Part shown: positions 7,230 through 13,310 of the stretch, in pieces
How the letters are laid out: every line of letters begins with the position of its first letter
How positions within the stretch are numbered: position 1 is the stretch's first letter
Origin: CAYRTV01 sp964505785
Lineage (GTDB): Bacteria > Acidobacteriota > Aminicenantia > Aminicenantales > Aminicenantaceae
Assembly: GCA_964505785.1 (NCBI GenBank)
Contig: CAZDJZ010000042.1
Span: 1 to 13,310, forward strand
Direction of reading: 5' to 3'
Length of the DNA stretch: 13,310 nt
The notes under the pieces: generated by a model
Database searches by the model: none
The model's input: only the letters and a program-made list of their open reading frames with translations
Told to the model about the DNA's origin: nothing
Program-made: the position numbers and the translations under genes

Positions 7230-7457
7230 ATGGAAAAAAACGAAAATCAAAAAACCTCGGAGTCCCTGGAATCTTTTATTGCCTTTTTGGAAGAACAGCA
7301 AACGATAGGAACAGCCCGCAAATTCACTGATTACTGTATCTCTGAACTAAAAAAGCGGCGGGATACCCAGGCTGAGTTTGATGAAGAGCTCTTCCAGGAT
7401 GCGGTGAAATTTGTTTTAAGAAAACTGGGTGCTTTGGAAACGGAAGATCTGCAATGA
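7230..7457 (+). CDS. Small acidic protein coupled to the YhaN-like ATPase
   Basis: The 75-residue protein is charged and predicted mostly helical, with helices around ESLESFIAFLEEQQTIG, FTDYCISELKKRR and ELFQDAVKFVLRKLGA. It has no signal peptide, membrane segment or recognised motif. AGAGG lies 7 nt before the ATG. Its stop overlaps the start of the ATPase gene in an ATGA arrangement (ATG at 7454), so the two proteins are made together and probably interact. By position it takes the place that a nuclease subunit (SbcD/YhaO type) occupies beside many Rad50-like ATPases, but it is far too small to be that nuclease. I infer an adaptor or regulator; no family assignment is possible by eye. Confidence 0.75.
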   Translation: MEKNENQKTSESLESFIAFLEEQQTIGTARKFTDYCISELKKRRDTQAEFDEELFQDAVKFVLRKLGALETEDLQ

Positions 7458-9283
7458 TTATTAAATATCTAAAAGCTGAAAACATAATGAAATATTCTCA
7501 TTTGGAGATCAGGGACCTTCCGGATAAGGGGCTGATCGGGATCAGCGGGCTTAATGAATCCGGGAAAACCACGATCGGGGAAATCATTTGTTTTTGTTTG
7601 TACGGCCGGACGTATTCTCTGAAAAAAGATGAGGCGGCCAGAATCATCAAGTGGGATGAACCCAGGGGAATGGTGCAGCTGGATTTTTCAATCAACGGGG
7701 ATACCTACCAGGTGATAAGATACGTCGATGATGAGGGCAATCACGGCGCCCGGCTCAGTAAAGTGGAAGAGGAAACCATTATTTTGGCTAAAGGAGCCGA
7801 ACGGGTTAATGAGCAGATTTTTGACATTTCAGGAATAGGTTATGAGGAGTTTATCGAATCCATCTATTTGGCCCAGCGTGAAGCAATGACTCCTTATCCC
7901 CACAGCGATATCATCAAAAGGATGGCCGGGACGAATACGCTGGAATCTGTATATGAACAAATCCTAAAATCCAGGGAAAAACAGGAGAACGAATGGGAGG
8001 AGACCCGGGAGAGGATCCAAAACACCGGCCAGAATCTGGAAGACCTCCATTTTGAGGAAAAAAGGCTGGAGGAACTTAACGATTCCCACAAGGCGGCGAA
8101 GGAGAAGCACGCGAAGGTCCAGGAAAACCTCAAGGATTTTGAATCCGCTTTGGACCAATATGATGAAAATTGGCCGAAGATCGAAACACTCAAAAAAAGA
8201 TTCAAGGGGTTTCTTTTTCCTGCCATTCTTTTTCTCATTCTCGGAGCGGCGGTCTGGGCTTCCTGGGCATTGATCTATTCCTTTCCCTCGGTGGATTTTT
8301 CTCAAAGGCTGAGGCTCTTTTATTCATCCTGGGTCCCCGGATGGGGGGAATACCGGATTCTTTTGCCGGCCGCCTTTGTGATAACAGGGATATTTCTCAT
8401 TTTTCTTATTGCGGATATCATTGTTTTCGCCAAGAAAAAAAGGCGGGAAAAGGAATCCAAAGCTTTAGCCGATTGCCTGGAAGTGATTTATAACGATTAT
8501 CAGGCCTCACGGAAAGACACGGCTTCCGGGGGAGAAGAAAAGGCTCCTCCGCAAGATATTCAAAAAGCGGTGTCTTTGATAGACAAAATAAAGTCCCTGG
8601 AGGTGACGCCGGCTCAAGTGAAAAAGCCCGCACGCGACGTGTTTTCTTATTTGGATTGGGCTGTCCGGGAGGGTGAAGCCCATCTCTCCGAGATTGAAAG
8701 TGAAATGGAAGAGGAAAAGAGAAAACAGCAGAGGGTGAATGAACTGCGGGCTATCAAAGATGATCTCGGAGCGAAAGAAGAGAGTCAGAAAAAACGTCTT
8801 GAAATCCAAAAAACAGCCCTTGATCTTCTGCAGGGAGCCATTCATTATCTGTCCAAAAATTTCAACCGGGAAATCATTCGCCTGGCGGGAAAAACACTGC
8901 CTTTGTTTACCGAGGGGCGCTACAGCCATATTCAGATTGATGAAAATTTTTCCGTCAAAATTTTCTCCAGCGACAAACATGATTTCATGCATTTCGATGA
9001 AGCTTCCAGCGGCACCAGGCAGCAAATCATGCTGGCTTTGAGATTGGCTTTTTCTCATGAGCTTGTGGACAAAGCAAAGGGCAAGATCCAGTTTATTTTC
9101 CTGGATGAACCTTTTGCTTTTTTCGATGATGCCCGTATCAAGGGGGCCTTGAAAGCTCTGCCCGATTTCAGTAAAAAAGTCAGGCAAATTTGGATCGCTT
9201 CCCAGGATTTTCCCGAAGATTTATTTGGATTCCACCTGAAGTGCCATCGGGATGAAGAAGAGCTTGTGGTCAAAGCCCAATAG
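7454..9283 (+). CDS. Membrane-anchored Rad50/SMC-like ATPase (YhaN type)
   Basis: This 609-residue protein has the split head of an ABC/SMC ATPase. The N-terminal half carries Walker A GLNESGKT (33-39 region) and the Q-loop in YLAQREA (Gln141). The C-terminal half has the signature SSGTRQQIMLALRLAF (518-533), Walker B IFLDEPFAFFDD (548-559) and a switch region IASQDF (581-586). SGTR in place of LSGG is as in the YhaN group. Coiled-coil arms cover about 165-250 and 400-460. Two membrane helices, FLFPAILFLILGAAVWASWA (253-272) and about 302-326, sit at the apex where Rad50/SbcC has its zinc hook; no CxxC hook is present. The heads should be cytoplasmic and the roughly 25-residue apex loop external. 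Likely role is DNA end or structure processing at the membrane. No SbcD/YhaO-type nuclease is encoded nearby. Its start overlaps the preceding small gene. Confidence 0.8.
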   Translation: MIIKYLKAENIMKYSHLEIRDLPDKGLIGISGLNESGKTTIGEIICFCLYGRTYSLKKDEAARIIKWDEPRGMVQLDFSINGDTYQVIRYVDDEGNHGARLSKVEEETIILAKGAERVNEQIFDISGIGYEEFIESIYLAQREAMTPYPHSDIIKRMAGTNTLESVYEQILKSREKQENEWEETRERIQNTGQNLEDLHFEEKRLEELNDSHKAAKEKHAKVQENLKDFESALDQYDENWPKIETLKKRFKGFLFPAILFLILGAAVWASWALIYSFPSVDFSQRLRLFYSSWVPGWGEYRILLPAAFVITGIFLIFLIADIIVFAKKKRREKESKALADCLEVIYNDYQASRKDTASGGEEKAPPQDIQKAVSLIDKIKSLEVTPAQVKKPARDVFSYLDWAVREGEAHLSEIESEMEEEKRKQQRVNELRAIKDDLGAKEESQKKRLEIQKTALDLLQGAIHYLSKNFNREIIRLAGKTLPLFTEGRYSHIQIDENFSVKIFSSDKHDFMHFDEASSGTRQQIMLALRLAFSHELVDKAKGKIQFIFLDEPFAFFDDARIKGALKALPDFSKKVRQIWIASQDFPEDLFGFHLKCHRDEEELVVKAQ

Positions 9284-9360
9284 GTGAGATTGACTCAAGC
9301 GGGCTCGGTCGCGCATGTCCGCATCGCTTCCATTTTAGTAATTAACAGTAATTCACCTGT

Positions 9361-9844
9361 CCTCTGACAACAGTTCAAAGCCGCGGCCCGGAGTATGTGA
9401 CCTTAAAGAACGCCTTGGAAAAAAACTTCCTCACGATAAAGGAAATTTCAGAAAGCGGCTCCGTGCCTGAGCTTATGGTGATCAACCATTCAGAGATCCC
9501 GGTGCTGCTTCTGGACGGGGAAGAGCTCTCCGGAGCCAAACAGAACCGGGTGCTCAACACCTCCATCCTGCTTAAGAAAAAGTCAGAGACGGTGATTCCG
9601 GTCAGCTGCACGGAGCAGGGACGATGGTCCTATGTCTCAGACCGGTTTGATGATTCGGATGTGGTGATGTCACCGAAGATCCGCATGAAGCGGATAGGAC
9701 CACCGGTTTGAAGGGGATGAGATCGTTGGCTCGGCTCTTGTTTACGGCAAGAATGTCATCCACGCCGCTTTTTTCAAGATGACCGAAGAGGACAAAGCAG
9801 GATCTATGTCCAGCCTGGGGCGGAGGAAGAGGTTCAGGAGATGA
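9361..9844 (+). pseudogene. ARPP-1 family gene, second copy, 5'-truncated with 419-bp internal deletion
   Basis: Homology to the intact copy begins abruptly at CCTCTGAC (9361, matching 4448) and runs without indels for 317 bp. It then jumps 419 bp ahead and continues without indels for 167 bp to the stop (9842-9844, matching 5348-5350). The first 26 or so codons are missing and no start codon with a ribosome binding site is seen; the first possible start in frame is a GTG at 9397. The deletion puts the two parts in different frames: the first ends at TGA after RMKRIGPPV, the second encodes DHRFEGDEIVGSALVYGK to RRKRFRR. The junction lies on a variant of the 12-bp repeat in the intact copy. 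Many silent differences show the copies are paralogous and not a recent tandem duplication. The next gene's ATG overlaps its stop. Confidence 0.9.
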
Positions 9845-10563
9845 TAATCGACACAAATTTTAACTTTTACTCCGATGCAAAAGGCGGTGATCCTGACATG
9901 ACCAGCCCGACACTTCGAAGATACCATAAGATATTATGGAGCAAGCCTTTGCCGAACGGCCGCATCTTTGAATTACATGATGATAGAAAAGGCGTTTATT
10001 TATATCATAAGTCAGAACTCGGGGAATTCTATTTGGGCAGCGACGCTATAACCCACTCGTATAAACATCATATCCATAAGAAGTGGCTTACAGAACAGAT
10101 TCCAGACGAAGTCAATGAACTTTTCGACGCAGGTTCCACCATTGGAGCTTATATTGTTTTCCCAAATGACAGAATTGACGGCAAACATACCATCAATCAA
10201 GCACGCGGAGTCAATAGGTTGATCGATGACAGATTCGACTTGACACTAGAATGTATCCGTCTCTATTATTCTGGTCAAAAAAGTCCGCTTTATACCACTT
10301 TATTGAGATATAAAAAATACTTCGATTTGTTTGACGATTTTATGGGCTACATTCATTTCTTTTTATTGGATGATTTGATTGATGAAAATAATAAGATCAA
10401 ATTTTATTTGCCTTTTGACGGCTTCAAAACCTCTCCGGCATTTTCCGATGTTGACCAATATAGATTGTACAAAGAAGGGGTAATGAATTTTGTTGAGTCA
10501 AGAAACAGGCGGATAGAAGATTATCTAAAAGAAAAGAAGGCTGAGGATGATGTTGGCGCATAA
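9841..10563 (+). CDS. Uncharacterised 240-residue protein (DUF6994-like)
   Basis: The protein opens with MIIDTNFNFYSDAKGGDPD and TSPTLRRYHKILWSKPLPNG (residues 21-40), followed by YLYHKSELGEFYLGSDAI (near 54-71). This pattern recalls the DUF6994 family of unknown function. Further segments are YIVFPNDRIDGKHTINQARG and a C-terminal charged helix. No membrane segment, signal peptide or catalytic motif is evident; it is presumably cytoplasmic. The ATG overlaps the TGA of the broken ARPP-1 copy (ATGA), with AGAGG about 8 nt upstream, so it was probably translated in tandem with a once-complete ARPP-1 protein. After the frameshift, coupling now depends on the ribosome binding site alone. It is more AT-rich than the ATPase upstream. 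Function is unknown; the DUF assignment is from memory of the conserved N-terminus. Confidence 0.7.
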   Translation: MIIDTNFNFYSDAKGGDPDMTSPTLRRYHKILWSKPLPNGRIFELHDDRKGVYLYHKSELGEFYLGSDAITHSYKHHIHKKWLTEQIPDEVNELFDAGSTIGAYIVFPNDRIDGKHTINQARGVNRLIDDRFDLTLECIRLYYSGQKSPLYTTLLRYKKYFDLFDDFMGYIHFFLLDDLIDENNKIKFYLPFDGFKTSPAFSDVDQYRLYKEGVMNFVESRNRRIEDYLKEKKAEDDVGA

Positions 10564-11447
10564 TGGTTGCATCGAGAGGGGCTAGGGATGTTGCGGCGGT
10601 CCGGTGCCAGCTCCTCCCCAATTTCCCCTTTCGTCATCCCTTACTGTTTAAATTCCTGAATCTGTCTATGCTTATTCATTCGTATCATTTTCACTCCCGC
10701 AGCGTTTTCTTTATACCCTACATGAGCTTCACCCGAATGGGATTTCCGCTTACCATAATGGTGGGATTTCTGTTTACCGTTTCCAACCCCATGACTCTTT
10801 AGGCGGGAAGACGCCTCGTGATATCTATTTTGGAATCGAAACCATCCGGGAGGCCGGATTCGGACAAAGGGTTTGATATGTATCGCAAAGAGATCACGGC
10901 TTATATCGGCTCTCACGGGCTCGTATTTTTGACATGGGAAATGAATTTATGAAATCATTAACAGCAGGTCCAAATTCCACCTTAAAGAAGGGCATTTCCT
11001 GTCCAAACATTGGGGAGGGGCTCAGACATATCGACACCGGTAAACTGCGACAGCTGCAATATGGCTCGAAACCGCCGGTCAATATCCATTATCAGGTGAA
11101 ATTTATCACAGGCTGCAGAGAGGGTCAATTTAAAAAAACCGAATAATTTTTTCGTGTTATTTGGGGTCTTTCCTGTTATTCGGGGTCAAACATGCCGATC
11201 ACATTGATATCACGGCAATAAACATGATTTCGGGGCTTTTTCAGGCCTTAATCAGTCCTTCCCGGGGCCGGAAAGGGCCGGTTGGCTTCTCCCGCAGATG
11301 CCTGTTATTTTAATAAACCGGCATTTTGGAGGGCGGAAATGCTCAATTAAGGCCCTATTTCATGCATCATAAAGCGGGATTCTTTTTGTTTAGAGTTGTT
11401 TCCGTGGGTCTGACCCTGCTTTAAAGCAGTGCTTCAATGTATATATA
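10564..11447. other. About 0.9 kb of decayed intergenic DNA
   Basis: No convincing intact gene is present. Short frames on both strands (for example 10563-10802 plus and 10641-10916 minus) lack recognisable domains and have odd composition. A coding-like remnant reads RPDSDKGFDMYRKE near 10860. Direct repeats GTTATTTGGGGTC and GTTATTCGGGGTC occur at 11156-11168 and 11175-11187. A 9-bp inverted repeat GGCCTTAAT/ATTAAGGCC spans 11244-11354. A 14-bp palindrome CTGCTTTAAAGCAG (11416-11429) lies just before the toxin-antitoxin promoter. Confidence 0.5.
11156..11187 (+). repeat. Tandem 13-bp repeat GTTATT(T/C)GGGGTC
   Basis: Two copies with one mismatch start 19 bp apart (11156 and 11175), and a third partial GGGTCAA occurs just before at about 11122. 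Such closely spaced direct repeats can be transposase binding sites at the end of a mobile element, but no transposase is seen beside them. Confidence 0.5.
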
Positions 11448-11479
11448 TACTTGCATTTACTTACATGCTTTGTTATGCT
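11448..11479 (+). promoter_or_regulatory. Toxin-antitoxin promoter with tandem operator repeats
   Basis: TTGCAT (11451-11456) and TATGCT (11474-11479) are separated by 17 bp and form a reasonable promoter. Overlapping it is a tandem 10-bp repeat, TACTTGCATT then TACTTACATG (11448-11467). One-helical-turn spacing of direct repeats suits binding by ribbon-helix-helix dimers, so the antitoxin downstream probably represses its own operon here. Confidence 0.45.
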
Positions 11480-11512
11480 CTAACCATCAGGAATAACAGA
11501 GGAGACATCGAA

Positions 11513-11731
11513 ATGGAAACAAACGAAAAAAACATTACCTTTAGAATAAATCCCGGTTTAAAGAAACTTGTCGAAGCAATCGCTCAGGAAGAAAGGCGCA
11601 CTTTAAGCAGCCAATTAAGGGTGATCTTAGAAGAATGGATGAAAATGAAAAAAGAACTTCATCCCCAATTTCTAAAGGATATCGAGGAGTCGGTTAAATC
11701 TGGAAAACCGGAACCGGTTTGGAAAGGATAG
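11513..11731 (+). CDS. Ribbon-helix-helix antitoxin
   Basis: From ATG 11513 the product is 72 residues. NITFRINPGLKKLVEAIAQE (7-26) and TLSSQLRVILEEWMK form the beta-strand and two helices of a ribbon-helix-helix (MetJ/Arc-like) DNA-binding domain. The C-terminal tail (KDIEESVKSGKPEPVWKG) would wrap the toxin. The frame is open upstream to 11429, but AGAGGAG lies 8 nt before 11513 and the promoter elements overlap the longer version, so I chose the shorter start. It ends 4 bp before the toxin gene. It should neutralise the RelE/ParE-like toxin and repress the operon through the tandem repeats at 11448-11467. Confidence 0.85.
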   Translation: METNEKNITFRINPGLKKLVEAIAQEERRTLSSQLRVILEEWMKMKKELHPQFLKDIEESVKSGKPEPVWKG

Positions 11732-11735
11732 GATT

Positions 11736-12035
11736 TTGACCGAATCCAAATCCTACGTCCAGCTTGCTTATCCAAAATATAACAAAATAAAAAAGAAACT
11801 GCCTTCTCTATTGATAAAATCGATAAATAAAGCAGAAAATGAAGTCGCAAAAAACCCATCCATTGGAACTCAAAAACATGGCGATTTAAAAGGAATCTAT
11901 GTGTACAAATTCAAACCTATTGATCAGGAATTATTATTAGCTTATGAGGTTCATCGTGAAAAGAGGGAAGTTATTTTTATCGCTATCGGGGGGCATGAAA
12001 ATTTTTACCGTGATTTAAAGCAATATTTAAAATAA
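11736..12035 (+). CDS. RelE/ParE-family toxin
   Basis: The 99-residue product has the usual size and pattern of RelE/ParE toxins. These are an N-terminal helical hairpin (YPKYNKIKKKLPSLLIKSIN), then beta strands in GDLKGIYVYKFKPIDQELLLAY and REVIFIAIGGHENFY, ending in a short helix RDLKQYLK. RelE members cut mRNA on the ribosome and ParE members poison DNA gyrase; the sequence does not decide which. HENFYRDL is the familiar C-terminal motif of RelE-like entries. The start is TTG at 11736, with AAGGA and AGGA just upstream, 4 bp after the antitoxin stop, consistent with a coupled, weaker-initiated toxin. No terminator is obvious after it. Confidence 0.85.
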   Translation: MTESKSYVQLAYPKYNKIKKKLPSLLIKSINKAENEVAKNPSIGTQKHGDLKGIYVYKFKPIDQELLLAYEVHREKREVIFIAIGGHENFYRDLKQYLK

Positions 12036-12625
12036 GATAGAAACAAACCACTTGTAAGAAGAGTTAGCCCGACTTTACGACTTATGGATCCATAAATTTG
12101 CAAATTATTGATAGGATAGCCTTTAAATATAATGAGGTGTATTACCCAGCTGTAACTATGTTGAGTTATACTAATCTGCAGTCTGGCCAAATAAAGTCTT
12201 GTGTTTTCAATTACTTCATTTTTTTGCTTTCTCTGAGGATTTTTTCTTAGACGGCAATTTTTGGCCTTGAAAAACAATTTTAAAGCTTACACGGTTAATT
12301 GTATGCTGGGGCTGGATGAACATTCCTTAGAAACGCTTTTTGAGGGTAAAATGGGGCTTCTAATGAATTTTAAACAGTGAAAGGCAAAACAAATATATTG
12401 AATCTAATCAAGATATGACGTCCGGACCACGGGATTGATGAGGAGCTTAAGCCGTTCTTTGAAACCTGCGGCCATCATTCCGTGTATGTGGATGCGAGGC
12501 CGGAGTAAAATACAAATATATTTGTTTTTCATGTTTGTGAACTCATAGTGCCCATTTATGGGTACTGCTAGTTCATATATAAAGAAAAGCACTACTCACT
12601 CCAGCGGGCCTGCCCTTTACAGCGA
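12036..12625. other. About 0.6 kb of decayed DNA with two coding remnants
   Basis: No intact gene is visible. Two short rightward frames read like protein. One at 12237-12380 includes NNFKAYTVNCMLGLDEHSLE and ends FKQ-stop. The other at 12419-12508 includes DEELKPFFETCGHHSVYVDA and ends RPE-stop. They are in unrelated contexts, lack starts with ribosome binding sites, and are likely tails of lost genes. The rest is AT-rich and featureless to me. Confidence 0.4.
12419..12508 (+). pseudogene. C-terminal remnant of an unknown gene
   Basis: A 29-codon frame bounded by stops ends GHHSVYVDARPE-stop. Its residue pattern (IDEELKPFFETCGHHSVYVD) is strongly protein-like and GC-richer than the flanks, suggesting the end of a lost host gene. 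No start codon or family is recognised. Confidence 0.3.
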
Positions 12626-12958
12626 ATGCCCTGCAAAATTGCGAACCAGTCTGCTATAGATTATAATGAATATTACAGAATTAGTGCGAGGGAGCTTAAT
12701 CAGATGCCCGAAAAAAAATTTTACATAGCTAAAATGTGCTTTTTTATTCCTCTGGAAAAATTAAGAAGCACCCCGAAAGTTGAGTTTGACATTATCCCGA
12801 TAATCGATGAGCTTGGCTCTATTGACCGGGTTAAGCATGAGGTTGGAGCATACAGCCCCAGCCGGCCGGATTCGGATGAAAAGCCCTGGTATATGCATCC
12901 CAATCAGGAAGATAACTTGATCGTTTTTCATGGCAAAAGATTTGTCTATTTATATACC
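12626..12958 (+). pseudogene. Cupin-like protein, 3' part lost to a transposon insertion
   Basis: The frame encodes about 111 residues. WYMHPNQEDNLIVFHGKRFV (near 89-108) resembles a small cupin family with a conserved WYMHPxQEDN...HG motif, whose His and Glu residues would bind a metal. Family members continue for roughly another half domain (second cupin motif); here the frame breaks off after YLYT. The next bases, TGTTAA, are the end of a mobile element and add one Cys and a stop. The start is uncertain: ATG 12626 has no ribosome binding site, whereas ATG 12704 (residue 27) has AGGGAG about 9 nt upstream. Without its C-terminal strands the product should not fold as a complete cupin. The cupin assignment is from motif memory. 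Confidence 0.6.
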
Positions 12959-13074
12959 TGTTAATTCTCACAATAATCTGACCTAATTTTATTACAATAA
13001 TCTACATAAAAAAATGGCCTGTTTCATCCGCGGACCAGTCACTTTTCACTTTCCGCTGAACAGCTCTTAATCCA
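12959..13074. mobile_element. Transposon end with two tandem transposase-box repeats
   Basis: The element appears to begin at TGTTAATTCTCACAATAATC (12959). The decamer ACAATAATCT occurs twice, at 12970-12979 and 12994-13003, 24 bp apart. TG...CA termini and repeated internal boxes are typical of transposons mobilised by a DDE transposase with an ATPase helper (Tn7/Tni/Mu-like, IS21-like). The end sits between the cut cupin gene and the stop of the leftward ATPase gene at 13075, as expected for the outer edge of such an element. The other end is beyond the window, so target duplication cannot be checked. Confidence 0.6.
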
Positions 13075-13310
13075 TCAGATCATCTCCGTGGATGCGATAC
13101 GTACATGTTCGGCGGAGACGACGCTGCATTTTTCTTTGGCTGCGGCGATGAGAGCGCCTCTGGCGAGGTTATTGGCGCGTCTGAGCAGACCTCCTGAGCC
13201 CTGATGGATGGCGAAGACGGCCTCATCGGCAAAGAGCGGGGCACTGACGCCGGCGATTTGGAGATGATGCTTGAGATATCCGGCCATATCTTCCGGTTTG
13301 AGGCTTTCGA
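13075..13310 (-). CDS. ExeA/TniB-like AAA ATPase, C-terminal part (runs off window)
   Basis: This is the last 77 codons of a leftward gene that starts beyond the right edge. The frame is open from the edge with ESLKPEDMAGYLKHHLQIAG and continues with LFADEAVFAIHQGSGGLLRR and ANNLARGALIAAAKEK. This is the lid (sensor 2) region of ExeA/TniB-type AAA ATPases, where helices end in the G-x-x-R-x-x-N-N pattern. Walker A and B motifs would lie upstream, outside the window. ATPases of this type commonly act as helper and target-selection proteins encoded next to a DDE transposase. The neighbouring repeat-bearing end at 12959 supports that role, with the transposase gene predicted to the right. A secretion-type ExeA role is less likely in this context. 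Confidence 0.8.
   Translation of the reverse strand, partial: ESLKPEDMAGYLKHHLQIAGVSAPLFADEAVFAIHQGSGGLLRRANNLARGALIAAAKEKCSVVSAEHVRIASTEMI

Noticed and set aside
8507..9187. Long leftward frame (226 codons) opposite the ATPase gene
   Set aside because: It is the antisense shadow of the ATPase coding sequence, whose motifs are all on the plus strand.
9397..9711. Taking the 104-codon frame as a functional short ARPP-1 protein
   Set aside because: It would have to begin at an internal GTG without a ribosome binding site, and it ends in residues created by the frameshift at the deletion.
10563..10802. Rightward 79-codon frame starting at the stop of the 240-residue gene
   Set aside because: Composition is unlike a real protein and no conserved pattern is visible; the overlap with the preceding stop is probably chance.
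10641..10916. Leftward 91-codon frame rich in His, Lys and Gly
   Set aside because: No domain, no ribosome binding site at the start and no neighbouring context.
10934..11146. Rightward frame with MKSLTAGPNSTLKKG, briefly considered as a TerD-like N-terminus
   Set aside because: Similarity stops after about ten residues and the metal-binding TerD core is absent.
11429..11512. Longer start for the antitoxin
   Set aside because: The extra 28 codons overlap the promoter and operator and are hydrophobic, while a strong ribosome binding site serves ATG 11513.
1..13310. tRNA genes or a CRISPR array
   Set aside because: No T-loop/acceptor arrangement or regularly spaced repeat series was found by eye on either strand.

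Overview
The window looks like an accessory, mobile-DNA-rich part of a Gram-negative chromosome or metagenome contig. A lipobox lipoprotein, a degenerate c-di-GMP-I (GEMM)-like RNA, an ExeA/TniB-type ATPase and many decayed gene pieces would fit a Desulfobacterota (deltaproteobacterial) type host. That placement is inference, because no rRNA or universal marker is complete here. At the extreme left edge seven codons read leftward and may be the start of mutS.

Region 1 (about 55-3755) is strikingly AT-rich compared with its neighbours and looks like transferred DNA. It holds a leftward Dam-type adenine methyltransferase cut off before its catalytic DPPY motif, a rightward 880-residue superfamily 2 helicase behind a near-consensus promoter and a 22-codon leader ORF, and at the right end a leftward 46-codon C-terminal tail of an unknown gene. 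Both outer genes are broken, so this is probably the remains of a larger defence or modification island.

Region 2 (3786-5350) has a HAD/NT5C-like nucleotidase overlapping an ARPP-1-family gene by 10 bp. After it come a palindromic intergenic repeat, a leftward lipoprotein gene with the candidate riboswitch in its leader, and about 1 kb with no convincing gene.

Region 3 (7230-10563) is a rightward run in which the first two genes overlap: a 75-residue protein, then a YhaN/Rad50-like ATPase whose coiled-coil apex is a two-helix membrane hairpin instead of a zinc hook. Next is a second, broken ARPP-1 copy, whose stop codon overlaps the start of a 240-residue uncharacterised gene. The broken copy has lost its 5' end and exactly 419 bp of its interior. 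The loss maps to a 12-bp direct repeat still present in the intact copy.

Region 4 (10564-13310) is mostly decayed intergenic DNA. It contains an RHH antitoxin/RelE-ParE toxin pair with a likely self-regulated promoter, several coding remnants, and a cupin-like gene cut off at 12958. At that point a transposon end begins (TGTTAA..., with two ACAATAATCT boxes). The transposon carries an ExeA/TniB-like ATPase gene that runs off the right edge.

I do not see a complete known defence system. The best candidates for an undescribed unit are the small protein plus membrane-anchored Rad50-like ATPase, together with the recurrent ARPP-1 gene.
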